Below, piece by piece: positions 22,550 to 34,428 of a stretch of DNA of 64,000 bases. Every line of letters starts with the position of its first letter. The first letter of the stretch is position 1. The notes below the pieces were generated by a model that did not search any database, had not been told where the DNA came from, and was given only the letters and a program-made list of their open reading frames with translations. Source of the stretch: Psilocybe azurescens (taxonomy: Eukaryota > Basidiomycota > Agaricomycetes > Agaricales > Agrocybaceae). The translations under genes were made by a program, and so were the position numbers. Location: assembly GCA_023853785.1 (NCBI GenBank), contig JAJIRX010000567.1:1650904-1714903 (forward strand), read 5' to 3'.

Positions 22550-23635
22550 TTAAATATTGTTTGCCGCTGCAGCAACTCCTCCGACTTGGATGAAAACTTG
22601 GTAAAGGTCGGCCAAATTTTCAGCGGAGCCTGGGGTACGATCGACAGTGCCAGTGGGAACTGCAAGGCCTGCTGCCGCTCCAGTGGAATAGTTGATGGAA
22701 GTAGAGGAGCCAATGGATGAGGTCGAATTGGCAGAGGAAGAAGCGTGCGAGGAAGACGAGACAACCGACGAGGATGAAGGGACGTGTGTTGATGAAGCTT
22801 TGGCGCTCGTTGATGGAGGAGGGGTCCAAGTAGTAGTGGGGGTAGGCTTTGGGGTCCAAGTAGTAGTAGGTGCAACCCAGACAGGAGTCGTCTTCTTAGT
22901 CGTGGTAGGGGCAACCCATACAGGTGTTGTCGTCTTTTTGGGGTGACGACCGGGGGTGGGGCCGCGTCTGAGAACTCCCAATCTCCATAAATAATGCCGA
23001 CAGATTGAGGTGCGAAGAAGGCGAATAGTCCCTCTGTGAGATCCAGGCCGTTATAAGGGCATCCAGGGCACTGTGATAATACGTATGAGGCACATGAATA
23101 TGATCACGATATCGGGAAGCGAACTAACAGTATCGCTAATAGTTGCCGTTGTGGTCTTTCCGCCGTATGAAATCTGGATAGTCTTGAAGCATAGGCCGCT
23201 GTTCATTTGCTACAAGACAACATACAGTCAGAATGGAGCAATACATATTCAGGCAAATGCAATACCGCTGCATTAAGGGCGACAGTCTATTAAAAAAGGT
23301 TCACATTTAGCGACATTAGACTTTTAAGGCTGCTGAGAGAAAACATACGAAATCACTGTTAACGTGAAACTTTCCACAAGACCCTCTACGGACCAGAAAT
23401 CGATCAGGGACTGAAATAGAACAGAATTTGGGTCTGAATGGACTAACGCGTTACCAGTCTGGACGTTATAGTAAGACATTCTTGCGCCGGCAGCGCGATG
23501 GAAGAGGTCGACATGACCATCTGCACGCTTCGCAAGTTCATGATGGCGGTTCAACAGTGGATTCCCGTGGCCAGCGTATGCGGTGATTGGAAGGAGAAGC
23601 GACAGGAGAGATAGGTTGATAATGTTGGTCAACAT
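22550..23635 (-). CDS. Secreted double-psi beta-barrel (expansin/barwin-like) protein 1, with one frame break
   Basis: The signal peptide MLTNIINLSLLSLLLPITAYA is followed by a propeptide-like region, then ARMSYYNVQTG, GSCGKFHVNSDF, VALNAAQMNSGLCF, TIQISYGGKTTTATISDTCP, GCPYNGLDLTEGLFAFF and GIIYGDWEFSD. This is the DPBB fold found in fungal expansin-like and cerato-platanin-like wall proteins; CPGCPYNGLDL is its core. A Thr/Pro/Ser-rich tail (APTTTKKTTPVWVAPTTT, then a Ser run) suggests O-glycosylation. The tail is in frame only if the A5 run (T5 at 22935-22939) is A6. Five exons share their layout with the neighbour at 24413-25447, so the two are tandem paralogues. Confidence 0.8.
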
Positions 23636-24412
23636 ATTGAGATCTTAAGGAGTGTGATTGAGGAAAAGAAAGGAATGGGGACGCCTAGGGTAGAGGATGA
23701 GGAGTTAGTCGTGCTACAAGCAGACCTTACTTGATTCCCAAGTCTTGTTTTCGCTTGACAACCAAACAAACCATACCTTCTGGCAATTGCCGGTCAACAG
23801 GTATGTACCCTACATTTACCATACAAGCCAAGACTTTTTTTGTTTTTTGTTTTTTTAATTTGAATTGAACTCAGCAGAGATCTCGACCAACTCTCAGGTC
23901 TGCAGCAAGGCCATCAGGCTCGTTAGTGTTCAGACGAATCGAATGGTACTTGCAGAGCACTCCAACCTTCGAGGCGACCGGATGGCCGATTGGCGGCCAG
24001 CTTAAGCCGCACTTGACACAATGATGGCTGCCCGCACACCACAAAAATCAATCAACATGTCCAACTGCAAATCTATCAGTATCCATGCCAGTCAGATAAA
24101 GGAATATAACGCACAGAATCTGCTTCATTGAATGGGTATCGACACTAATGAGTATGAGTTATATAAAATAAGAAAAATCAACGCAAATGGAAAAGGTGAG
24201 AGAGACGGAATATGACAAGGGCAAATTTTCGGAAAGAATAAGTAAAAGAGAGTGGCGAAAGCTTGCTTGCAAATTAAACATAATGGCTATTGCGCCGATA
24301 ACCTAGAGAGAACCGTCTATCTTCCGATCAGCATACTAGATGCCGAAGAATAAATTATGCCCCCTATGGGGTGAGACTGGTGAATCCTGAACCCTGTCAA
24401 AAGGCAGCTAAT
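23636..24412. other. Spacer between the two DPBB genes
   Basis: About 780 bp holding the promoter of DPBB gene 1 and the 3' region of gene 2. A T-rich run lies near 23837-23858. No further gene seen. Confidence 0.45.
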
Positions 24413-25447
24413 TTAGCTCGAGCCACCTCCGTTAGCTCCGCCAGCCATAACCAGCGAGCCCATCTGAACGAACAATAGGTTCAGCTGCTGAAGATTGTCT
24501 CCCTCAGGAGGAGCGACCACGCTTGTGGCAGCGGAGGCAGCGCTTCCGGACGTTGATGCTGATCGGGCAACGTCATTCGAGACAGAAGAGGACGCGAATG
24601 ACGAAGAGGAAGACGTCACAGACGAAGAGTGCGAAGAACTTGTGACGTGTGTGATAGACGGGGATGGGGTGGGAGTATCATGGTGTTCACTTGTCTTCGG
24701 AGGTGGTGGTGGTGGTGGAGCTTTACTTGTGGTGTGCTTAGGCGGTGGCGGAGGTGGTGGTGGTGGTGGTGGTGGTGGCGGCGGCGGCGGCGGCGGTGGT
24801 GGTGGTGGTGGGGCTGCTGATCCTCCGAAGTTCCATGAACCAGTTAAGACGCCTGCATCCTCAGAAGCAAAGAAATCAAAAAGTCCACGGGAGAAATCCA
24901 GGCCAGCAAACGGACATCCAGGGCACTAGAAACATTAGGGCGTTAAAATTGAGTTGTCCATTATGACATAAAGTACAAACCTCATCAACAATTTGGGCCG
25001 AATGACTTTTTGAGCCGACAGTAATTGTAATAGTTTCGAAACAGTGAGCTCCACCTGCATATTGCTGTATTTTTTGTGTGAGTTGTCAGTAATCACAGGG
25101 CAAAAAGAAAGAGCGTACAGCAGAGTTCAAAGCGACGATCTGCACAAACCATCACTGAGTAAATATATGCTCCACGATTTTTGGTAGATACGACTTACAA
25201 AATCATTGCGTGAGTTGACCTTTCCGCAAGCCCCTAGTCCTGCATCGTAAAACGTGAACCTTGCGCCGTCGAAACGTCGCTCTAGACTTCTTGAAGTGAC
25301 GTTCTGCTCAAGGGAAACGGGCTCTGCAGCTGGGACACGGGGAACATGATGCTTTCGCGTCGACGGGTTATGGTGTATGCTGAAAGCACCCACAAAATTG
25401 GCCAGCAGAGCCAAGGACACTAGGAGAGTACACTTGATACTCTGCAT
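24413..25447 (-). CDS. Secreted double-psi beta-barrel protein 2 with polyproline linker
   Basis: The signal peptide MQSIKCTLLVSLALLANFVG leads to a short pro-region and ARFTFYDAGLGACGKVNSRN, IVALNSAQYAGGAHCFETIT, GSKSHSAQIVDE, CPGCPFAGLDFSRGLFDFFA and VLTGSWNFGG. These are the same blocks and intron positions as in the neighbouring paralogue. After the barrel comes a polyproline run of about 20 residues, a Ser/Thr/Val tail and the end GGANGGGSS. Likely secreted and wall-associated; whether it binds or loosens polysaccharide cannot be told from sequence. No catalytic pair is obvious. No frame break noticed, although the proline run is error-prone. Confidence 0.8.
24702..24812. repeat. GGT/GGC trinucleotide microsatellite (coding polyproline on the minus strand)
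   Basis: Nearly pure ggn repeats with a ggt-to-ggc-to-ggt pattern inside the DPBB gene 2 coding sequence. It encodes the polyproline linker and is likely to vary in length. Confidence 0.9.
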
Positions 25448-26211
25448 TCCGGGGCTGATGTCTGTTTAACCCGATTGGGGAATGCGACAAGGAAGAGAAG
25501 GGGGTACGCGGGAGAAACGGGGAGAGAAAGGAAACTTAAAAGAGCGACAAATGAATGTTTTTGGCGAAACAAGTGGTATGGGCGTGCCGGAGGGGGTAGA
25601 AGGAAAGAGGCTGCGTGTGTGAAAAGACTGCTTGCGTCTTAACAAAGGATATTTATAAACGTTTCTGTGCAGACCTTCTAAAAATAACGCGATGGCCTCC
25701 TGTCTGCCTCGTTGTCATCCCCAAAATCCCCATTGTTCACCGACAAATACAAAGAATTCATTGTTGTCCCCCTGTTCTCGCCTGGAGCCACTATGCATAG
25801 TGTCCATCTTCAGTTAGGCGCGATGGAAATCCATGCAACACAATATTCATGTCCTGGTATGCTGGTGGATTTTGTATCGCGTTGTCATTATTGTTACGAC
25901 ACGCTCGAATAATCCCATTGTGATCGGACGATTGACACGAAGTACAAATGTAAAGCACGTAGTTCATGGGTGGCGATGGGGGACACAAAAAGCCAATGAG
26001 CAAGGCAAAAGGCAAAATCGAATTCGAGCGCACAATGATAGTCGCGGACCGCACAGATACCAGATAGCATTACTCCTTAATATTCACAGAGTCTTATGAC
26101 CGCCGGAATACAGCAGAACGGAGGCACAAGGAGCCGCATGAGCTGATAGGAACGGTGTTTAAAGAAGCGCCTCGGGATTTCGCAATGCGTTGACCAAAGT
26201 TGGGTCCCGGC
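25448..26211. other. Intergenic, nothing recognised
   Basis: About 760 bp between the start of DPBB gene 2 and the 3' end of the cyclin gene. Open frames on both strands near 25600-26100 overlap and look like chance. Confidence 0.45.
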
Positions 26212-27252
26212 CTACGAGGAGGCGGCGCTATTTCCCTCTAGCCATCTTCGGACTTCCTTTTTAGTTACCATCCCCAAAACTCTTCGCTTATCCTCCAGGG
26301 TCCTCTCCCTGTATAGGCGCATTATGTGCCCGCTGACGCTCCAGACATCTTCCCAGTTCGTATCGAAAAGCTCCCACCAAGGCATGGGTGAGTTAGACGG
26401 CAGGGGAATCTGCAAATGTCTTGCTGTCAAAAAGATGGCTGCGCAGATGATGGTAGGTATCTGATAGAGTGCATATACTGGCGTTTGGTGACTGTCAAAC
26501 AAGCGAAAAAATTAATTTTAGATGGCTCCTACGTAGATATAACATATACTTGCGCGTCGTTCAAGTAGCCCCATGCGCGGGTACAAGCATCCGCATTTTT
26601 GTCAAGTCCCAAGATGCGTAGATAGCTGATCAGAGTTCCGTAAGGTAATACGACATGCACATTGAAGCCCAGTCGTTTCAAGATTTGCATTTCGGAAAGA
26701 ACAAGCGCGTCCTTCAGCTCATAGAACGTCGAGCCGAAATATGACATGGGATAATAATGGAAGTCCTGATCGGCTTTGGAATTAAGAGCATGCGAAGCGC
26801 GCTGGAGGAGCAGGTCATACACATTGATGAGATCGCGCATTCGCAGCGGACATTCCTCCAGTTTAGATGCCAGATAAAGAGCTCCCATACCAACGTCCTT
26901 GGAAAACAAGAAAAGTTTCAGTACTGCAAAATATCTAATAACATATGGATTACTTCTAAACTCACACCAACTCCAAACTGTTTCATGGATGTAACAAACC
27001 AAAACCGCTGGAAAAGAATCTGAGCTGCAGCCACGGCTACTTGTTTCCTTGAAAAATACTACGTGGTTTTCCTCAGCGCAACTATGGTCAAAGACGGGCT
27101 TCTTACTGCTTCAAGAGGATCCCGGCCTCATGTATCATCTTGCAACCATAAGCCCTTAGATCTTCCTCTAAGTCTTCAGGGATACCGTCTTCCCTTGATG
27201 GTGTTTTCTCTATTTGAGATACGGAAGCCAATGGGTAGAGTATGGATGCCAT
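26212..27252 (-). CDS. Cyclin L-type transcription and splicing cyclin
   Basis: Cyclin partner of a CDK11/CDK12-type kinase acting in transcription and pre-mRNA processing (family knowledge). The start MASILYPLASVSQIEKTPSR leads to KQVAVAAAQILFQRFWFVTS and ALYLASKLEECPLRMRDLIN of cyclin box 1. Then come KDALVLSEMQILKRLGFNVH and VVLPYGTLISYLRILGL, the second box PVYALYQIPTIICAAIFLTA, RHLQIPLPSNSPMPWWELFD, and the end RRWLEGNSAASS. LASKLEE and the ILK.LGF.VHV pattern match cyclin L better than cyclin C or K. Four or five exons, no frame break needed. The protein is shorter than animal cyclin L because it lacks an RS tail. Confidence 0.82.
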
Positions 27253-27667
27253 GTTAAGTCGGTAGATAACTTGGTAGTTGGATTCGTCTTGTAGATTAAC
27301 AGAGTTGAACTTGTAAAGTGTCAACAAAGTGCATGTTTATTTTTGGAGGATGTGTTTGTATGTGTTATTGATTAATCAGTGTGAAGTTCAAGCTGCAGTA
27401 AGTTACTTGGAAGACTGAAGTGATTCTTGCACCTTTAAAAATAGGTACAGGGGTGGGTGTTTGCAGTCAACCTAGGTATTCCTTATTAAGAGTACACAGA
27501 CTGTGAGGGAAATACACCAGTCATGCAAAATTTACGGCGTATACTATGAATGAAAGTAAAGCAACAGGTAAAGACAGAAAGGAGCGCCGCGATAGGTGCT
27601 CTGACGGCCGTAAACGTCTTGCATAAAAGGAGATGATAATTTAAATCCCAGAGGGAAAAAAAACACT
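27253..27667. other. Intergenic, nothing recognised
   Basis: About 415 bp upstream of the cyclin gene and downstream of the next minus-strand gene. No element identified. Confidence 0.45.
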
Positions 27668-29268
27668 TTAAGTTGGGCGCTGGTAGTGGTCGAGGCTGGA
27701 TGCCCTAGCTTGCGAATATTGAACCTGTGAAGTAGCATTGATTGTAGCTGTGCTGCCGCGCAATTGGTCCTCGTCCTTAAGAATTAACCAGAGTAAGGTG
27801 TACTGTTATTAAAATGATCCTTAAGACGTTTACTCACGCGATAGGGAGAATATGAATCTGCGCGTCCATGCATGAGATCCAACACCGAGTTCGACCGGTC
27901 TGCTAATGGCCGACTACTCATCGAAGTATCAGGCCGGGTAGAGCCGTACGCAGCAATATAAGCAGCTGATGGTGCCATATGCGACCGACGGCGGCGACGT
28001 ATAATCCACCAGTATGCAAATCCGCAAATAATTGCGAGCAACAATAAACCGCCAATAGCTCCACCAGCAATGGCACCGGCGTTACTCTTTTGGAGCCTGA
28101 CACGGAATCGATTGGATTTCCAGAACTGTCTGTGGGTTGACTGGGGTCGATTCGGGAATGGCCCGGGCCGGTAAGGGTATCCGATGAGTAGGCGGCGTTG
28201 AGCCCAGACTGGTAGGCAGCAGGAGACGATATTGCTTGAGAAGCAGATCCATTCAATCCTGGAATCGCAGTTGTGCTAGCATCTGAGGTTTTGCCGCTGC
28301 CAGTGCTTGTGTCCGTGTTGGTTTGTGTAGTGCCCGTATCTGTGCCAATTCCAGTGGCGGTATCGGTATCGGTGCTAGTGTCAGAGGAAGAGATATCACC
28401 ACTTGAGTTCGAGGCCTGGATTCGTGACTGAGGTCACTGGAGTTGGTGTGGAAATTGAAAGAGGGTCTGATTTGGGAGTATTCTGGGGGGCCGTTTGGTC
28501 GTTGTTGTCGGTTTTACGGTAGTTTGCCGTACGGGTGGAGATGGAGAGTTGACTTTGGCAAAAACAGGATCAAAAGAACGAATGGTCTAGGTATCACAAT
28601 ATGAGAAGACGAGGTATATTCATTTGTTATAGAATTTACCCCGACATCGAAATACGCCCAATTGGGAATTGTGACTCCATCTGTAATAAAATTCAGTTGC
28701 GAGAGGATAAAAGGGAACGAACAGTTCACCAACTTGGCGCAGGTCTGGGGAAACTGAGTCAACATTATTAGCCGGGCCTTTAATTCTGGGGAAGTTGACA
28801 CTTACTAATTGACAGCTGGATTATTGCATCGAGCAGCCCAATTACTCCAACTTGGAAACATTTATTGATAAGGACTAAAGACTGAGTTCATATACTCGTG
28901 CGTTACTCACCTACCGAATGACCCGCCCTGGCAATTGGCACAAGCGGAAACGAGATAGTAGACTGGAGAAGAGCAGGAGCAGACCGTTTGGTCCTGGGCT
29001 GTTGGAGCACTATAGGATTGGCCTGCGGAAACAGGAGACAATGCTGGGTCTGGAAGAATGAATGTAAGTGCCGCGGCACGTTAAAAACCAATCTGCGCAA
29101 AGCTTGTACCTTGTCGACAAACAGCTTTCAGACGTGTGGCAACTTCACATGGGTCCATGCCTTGGGCGTTCACAGCCTGCAAATGATATTATGATTAGAT
29201 GAGAAATTGCCTCTACGAGGATGAGAGTTATGCCAAACCCAGTCGTAGTCTGCCGGACATGAGGCCAT
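27668..29268 (-). CDS. Mucin-like single-pass membrane protein of unknown function, with three frame breaks
   Basis: Extracellular N-terminal domain with many Cys (MASCPADYDWAVNAQGMDPC, VCSCSSPVYYLVSACANCQG, SNWAARCNNPAVN, TDGVTIPNWAYFDV), then a long Ser/Thr/Asp linker (DTSTDTDTATGIGTDTGTTQ). One transmembrane helix (AGAIAGGAIGGLLLLAIICG) is followed by the basic stop-transfer RRRRRS and a cytoplasmic tail ending YSQARASSLDHYQRPT. This layout resembles agaricomycete cell-surface sensors in general. Read-through needs one more C in the C6 run (G6 at 28485-28490), one base fewer near 28414, and one more A in an A4 run (T4 at 28088-28091). Secretion without a classical signal peptide is odd; the true start may lie upstream. 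Confidence 0.68.
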
Positions 29269-29813
29269 CGTCGAAATTACGCCGCCTGCCGCGACGGGAG
29301 AGAAGAGGGATAAATAGGGATATGAAGAAAGATAGAGACTCCGAGAACACTACAGGAACCCATTACTGAAGACCAATCATGCTTATGGGTCTCAATTACT
29401 ACCGCAGAGTCTCACGGAGACCTGAGGGCTGATCTAGGCTGATGGAGAGGGGGTCATATTACGATCGCATCGAAGCGCCTTGCTGATGGACCTGAATGAA
29501 TGATTGATGAGATCGCAGACACGCACGAAAATGCAAGTATTTGAAGCCCTGGTCAATGGTCATGAGCGAGTACGCTCAGGATCGTTGGACACTGCAGCCA
29601 TATGAATTATCAGAACATAGCATTGAAACTGTCGCATTGGAGGTTATGGGAACTCGAAGATACGCGTTCAGAAAGAATAACCTTATAAGGCAAGAACGGT
29701 GATTTACTAAAGACCGTGAGATAATCTTAGTCAGACTATACAGTTCAAGCCACCGCTGTTGATCATTGGTCGTGCTGGCGGCCCCCAAATTATCGTCGTC
29801 CTCAAGATCCGCC
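29269..29813. other. Divergent intergenic region upstream of RPL7
   Basis: About 545 bp between divergent starts. It presumably contains the strong RPL7 promoter, but I see no element I can name with confidence. Confidence 0.45.
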
Positions 29814-31066
29814 ATGGCCCCCTCCACCACGTACGTCCTTCTCTGTGTGACCTTATCAACAGTTCTGACCATATTGTCCAATTTTATCCAGCGTCCCGAG
29901 TGCTTCGGTCAGTCAGAACAGAATCGTCGTTGAATCCACCCGCTGATCAACGAGTTAACGTCTACTAGGCAATTGAAGTCCCGGAGACTCTCCTCAAAAA
30001 GAGAAAGCAAAATGAAAAGGCTCGGGAAGAGCGCGTCGCTGCAGCTTCTGCCGCCCGCAAGGTGAGACTATATCCAAACTTCCAACCTTTCGATCCTCCT
30101 TGCGCGATCTGTTTATATATGATGCATACGATACATTCGAAACGAAGGCTAGGAGGTAACCCTCGCGATGATGCCATTCAATTAACCATCTTTCGGGACT
30201 GATATTTAACATTGTTTTATGGACCATAGCTCAAGACATCTTTACTGACGAATTTTCAACCCTCAGGCTTCCAAAGCCAAGCGAAAGGTCATCTTCAAGC
30301 GCGCCGAGTCTTATGTGAAGGAGTACCTCTCCAAGGAGAAGGAGGAGATCCGTTTGAAGCGCACTGCCCGCACTGCTGGCGACTTTTACGTCCCCGCTCA
30401 GCCAAAGGTCTACTTTGTTGTTCGTATCAGAGGGTACGCCTACCATTTCCCGTTTTCATGTCGCTGCAAGATATTGATATTTCAACAGTATCAACGAGAT
30501 TGCACCTAAACCCCGAAAAATCTTGCAACTCCTCCGTCTCCTACAAATCAACAACGGTGTCTTCGTCAAGGCAACCCGCGCCACACAGCAGATGCTCCGA
30601 CTGGTCGAGCCATACATCACCTATGGGTACGTTTTCAAATTGCCAACTGTCTCATTTCAGTCTGATCGTTATCATTCGTTATCAGTGAACCCAACCTGAA
30701 GACCGTTCGCGAGCTTATCTACAAACGTGGATACGGCAAGGTCGACAAGCAGCGCATCCCCCTTGCCAACAACAGCGTTATCGAGAATGCTCTCGGCAAA
30801 TTCGACATCCTTTGCGTTGAGGATCTCGTTCACGAAATCATCACTGCCGGCCCTAACTTCAAGCAGGTTTGTATATGTTATGTGCTTCCTTTTTTCATCT
30901 CGCTCAAAGAACATCTTTTCTTCAGGCCTCCAACTTCCTCTGGCCCTTCAAGCTCTCCAACCCTACTGGTGGATGGAGGACAAGAAAGTTCAAGCACTAC
31001 GTCCAAGGTGGTGATTTCGGTGACCGCGAGAACAACATCAACAAACTCATCCGACAGATGAACTGA
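29814..31066 (+). CDS. RPL7: 60S ribosomal protein L7 (uL30)
   Basis: Large-subunit ribosomal protein. The start MAPSTT precedes the first intron. Then come [60 protein letters not shown], the uL30 block [40 protein letters not shown], and [20 protein letters not shown]. The protein ends [11 protein letters not shown]. Six exons. The exact exon 1 joint is uncertain because the obvious donor and acceptor phases do not agree. The second intron (about 30,062-30,266) is unusually long at about 200 bp for this gene set and carries a C/D-box snoRNA. Confidence 0.95.
30119..30202 (+). ncRNA. C/D-box snoRNA in RPL7 intron, guiding LSU rRNA 2'-O-methylation
   Basis: The candidate spans C box ATGATGC (30119-30125, six of seven to RUGAUGA) to D box CTGA (30199-30202), 84 nt, with a weak flanking stem. 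A second ATGATGC at 30169-30175 can serve as C'. The 13 nt ACCATCTTTCGGG at 30185-30197, ending one base before the D box, are perfectly complementary to the near-universal LSU rRNA segment CCCGAAAGATGGT. By the D+5 rule the target is the G of CCCGAAAG. Established knowledge: yeast RPL7A and RPL7B introns host snR39 and snR59, which modify this same rRNA segment; yeast snR39b modifies its G. Size, boxes, guide and host gene agree. Confidence 0.85.
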
Positions 31067-31383
31067 GTTATTTTTGGACGGCATGAGGGTAGACTCGCAT
31101 CATTCTTACATATTTTACCATTACTTGCCTTTATGCCACCTCGTTCATATTTCGCAAGACTCCTGGTTACCCAAAAAAATTTAAACCATCTGTTGGTGAC
31201 CAAATATGAAAGTTGAGATGTCTTACGATTTCTGCAACCATCTCGTAGCTGCACAACGTTCTTGAGGCTATTTGTATTGTCCTGAACGGACCGGCTGCCA
31301 ATTCTGGTATTTGAATAAATTGAGATTTTACCGGGTTCTTTTAAGTCCATCTCCACCTTGCCCTCATCTTTACCCTTATTCCG
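31067..31383. other. Intergenic, nothing recognised
   Basis: About 317 bp between RPL7 and the carbonic anhydrase gene, tandem orientation. No element identified. Confidence 0.4.
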
Positions 31384-32235
31384 ATGCCTCAACCTATCAA
31401 TCCAATTGGAAGTCTGCTCGATGCAAACATACAATGGGCCCAAGCCGTCGCCAAAAGCGACCCTGACTTCTTTCAGCGATCTTTGAAAGGTCAAAGTCCT
31501 CATGTATGCGCTTTTGCACCTTCTCGAGCTACTGTCGCTCATACTTCAAAAGACACTCTGGATAGGTTGTGCCGATTCCAGGGTACCCGACTCAGTCATT
31601 ACTGCTTCTAAGCCAGGAGATATCTTCGTTCATAGGAACATCGCCAAGTAAGCGAGGATTTATCTTCATCTTGTAAATAATCTCATTTCGTCGTATAGTC
31701 AGCTCCATTTGGACGATACCAATGTTCTTTCTGTCCTCAGGTATGCCGTCGATTACCTCGGCGTTGAACACGGTGCTTGTTCTCTTTTTTAATTGTTTGA
31801 CCATCATCCCAACCAATTTTTTTTTTAAATTTCCACCCGGTAGTTGTCATTGTCGGGCACGCAGAATGCGGAGGTGCCGCTGCTTGCCTCGGGGCCGCTC
31901 AATCTCCATCTTTGTCTCTCGACGGGCCCATCACAACGATCGCATCTTTACCTGTTGACTCTTCTCTGAACCGTTGGCTTGATCCTCTGACAAGACTCGC
32001 GGCTTCACTTCAGCTCTCTTCTATCCCACACGAAGAAGCCATGCCCATCCTGGTCGAGGAGAACGTCAAGGCACAGGTCTCGAATCTCGCCAAAACTCAT
32101 GCGATCACCGATGCGTGGACGAAAGGAACCCGTAAAGGCCAGAATGTCTGGATTCATGGCTGGGTCTATGATTTGGGCACTGGCTTGTTGAAAGACCTTA
32201 ACATTTCCCAAGGTCCTCCCTCAAAGACCAAGTAA
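31384..32235 (+). CDS. Beta-class carbonic anhydrase
   Basis: Zinc enzyme interconverting CO2 and bicarbonate. Exons read [80 protein letters not shown] and [17 protein letters not shown], ending [17 protein letters not shown]. Zinc ligands Cys (IGCADSR), His (VGHAECGG) and Cys (HAEC) and the catalytic Asp-Arg pair of CADSR are all present. Three short introns; the one before [11 protein letters not shown] contains long T runs. The length of about 220 residues is normal for fungal cytosolic enzymes, and no targeting peptide is seen. Confidence 0.94.
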
Positions 32236-32495
32236 AGTAATAACACCGGCTGGCGTGCTCGGAAGTATAGTACTTTGTGCAACCTTTTGCCCACCTCCGT
32301 TATAGATAAACACATAGAGTTTGTGTAAATGAAATAACACGTGTATGTATAATTGAGGATACTTCCCTACACTTGAGATCCAATTTGACTTAAGTATGAC
32401 GGTAATCACGCGTTTTGATTTTGGGGCGAATGTAATGAACCTGCACCTATATCCTCCCCTCTAATCTCTTGAATATCCTCCATTCCTTCTTTGTG

Positions 32496-34021
32496 ATGAC
32501 GAAGACGGCGTTCCCGCATCCTGAACGTCTCCTGGTCCAGATTGCTTCTTACAATACCAATTTACAAGGTGTTCTGGGGCTACCACAAGACTTGGTAGAC
32601 TGGCTTGCCCCCACGTTCCAGGTATCCAGCTTCCTCTCACCAAAACTACGTGCTCCAGACATTGTCGCCGTTGGATTCCAGGAATTACTTCCACTACACC
32701 TCGGACGTATGTTAATGCAGACTTGTTGGTTCAACACCTAGTGCTGACATCGTTGGCTCCAATAGTTTCTGGACTGTCCAAGGCTGTCATTGACGACAGA
32801 GACGCGCTCATTCTTTCACAAATTGAGACTCACTCTCCGAATAAAGAGTCCTACTCGCTCATAGCCAAAGTTGTGAACGTTGGCATCGCTTTGCTCGTTT
32901 ATGGGCGCGATGATGGCATTGCACGAAAGGTTTCCGATGTCCACACTTCGTGGACTGGGTGTGGGCCTGGGTATATGGGCAACAAAGGTGCCGTTGGCGT
33001 GCGCTTTCGCGTCAGTGGACCTGAGGGAACTGCTGGAGAAACATACACGTATGTTGCTTGCTTGCTTGACAATCTTGAATCTTACAGCTCATGATAATAT
33101 ATTCAGATTTGTTAACTGTCATTTAACTGCACATGATCATAAATTGCAGCAACGCATAGCAGACTATAGGCATATTGTCGGGACCTTGACTTTCCCATCA
33201 GAATATCCCGATTCAAAGACACTCAGTACAATTTACAAGACAAGCCATCTCTTCCTGCTCGGAGATCTTAACTTCCGTCTCGAATTGCCAAAAACACATC
33301 CCCTTTTTGTCAAACGGCTCACACATGATTTCGCTCAAATCACAGAGTCTGAGAGAATAAGGGAAGAACTAAAAGAATTTGATCAATTGACTATTGAAAA
33401 GCGCAGGGGCACCGTTTTTGCTGGCCTTCACGAGGGTGATTTCTGGAAGTTCAAATGCAGTTACAAATACAAACTTGGCGAGGTTGATAAATACAGGTAT
33501 GCATTTCCATAAACTCCTCGTAATTTTTGATAATAATAGATTATTTTAGTACAAAACGCACACCATCCTGGACGGACCGTATCCTATATGCAACGTATAC
33601 AGATTCACCGGATACCCCTAGCCAATCAGCGATAACTAATTTGCTGTACACGAGTATCCCTTCTTATACAACCTCTGATCATGTATGACTTATTATCTTA
33701 TTGTGGGGGTTGTTGAGCTAACTGCTTTATATCTAGAAACCTGTTGTTTCTCTACTTCTTCTACCTCCACGACCGGTAGACGCACCTTCAAGTATACCTA
33801 TCATCCCTCTACCAACTGCATATACTCCTGCTGTGGATCCTAAGGCTACATTGAAGTGCTATATAGGCCGAGTCCTTGACCGAGTAATTGGAATTACTTG
33901 GTGGATATTTATATTTCTTGGAGCTGGCTCAGGAATTGTGGGGGTATTCAATCTATTCCTTGGCTTATGCGCTTGGACTTGGTGGAAAATAAAGCCATCT
34001 GACCAAGACGTTATGGTTTGA
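32496..34021 (+). CDS. Inositol polyphosphate 5-phosphatase with C-terminal membrane anchor
   Basis: Removes the 5-phosphate from phosphoinositides or soluble inositol phosphates. The start MTKTAFPHPERLLVQIASYN leads to APDIVAVGFQELLPL, GPGYMGNKGAVGVRF, FVNCHLTAHDHKLQQR, LFLLGDLNFRLELP, RTPSWTDRILYA and SDHKPVVSLLLLP, the complete IPPc catalytic set. After a Pro-rich linker, LDRVIGITWWIFIFLGAGSG and VGVFNLFLGLCAWTWWKI form hydrophobic segments near the C-terminus, ending DQDVMV, so the enzyme is probably tail-anchored. Multi-exon, with short introns around 32707-32765, 33050-33106, 33497-33548 and 33685-33736. No frame break needed. Confidence 0.92.
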
Positions 34022-34428
34022 TTTATGGGTTATGTACTGGTATTTTAGCACTGCTTTAGTCGATTTACATCAATATATAATACGACAAGAGACTCTCCCA
34101 CGGGGGGAGACAAACGTCAAAGACAAGCTGATTACCATAAAGAGTAACGTCTCACGTGTCTCAACACGCGTCTTACCCTCACATCTTCGACTTGCTCATC
34201 TTTGTTGAATGCTATTCATCACTCTCAACGCCATGTTCTTACCACCATGATCCCTTCTTTGCATCCTTTCTTCTTTCCTGACTCTTCCCCTATGTGTAAA
34301 ACCATGTGTAAAATTTTGATACAATACCCAAGTTTGAAGTTGTTAATTTTCGAAGTGTGGAACTCGGCTGGCAAATCAAAAACCTCTACCAGCCATTAGC
34401 TCCGCTTCTTACCCAGACGTCGCTACAA
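34022..34428. other. Intergenic, nothing recognised
   Basis: About 400 bp between the phosphatase and the broken gene downstream. No element identified. Confidence 0.4.

Noticed and set aside
22408..22914. Leu/Pro/Arg-rich minus-strand open frame of 168 codons
   Set aside because: Wrong-frame reading of the Ser/Thr-rich tail of DPBB gene 1.
24495..24929. Plus-strand open frame with a polyglycine run
   Set aside because: Antisense shadow of the polyproline linker of DPBB gene 2.
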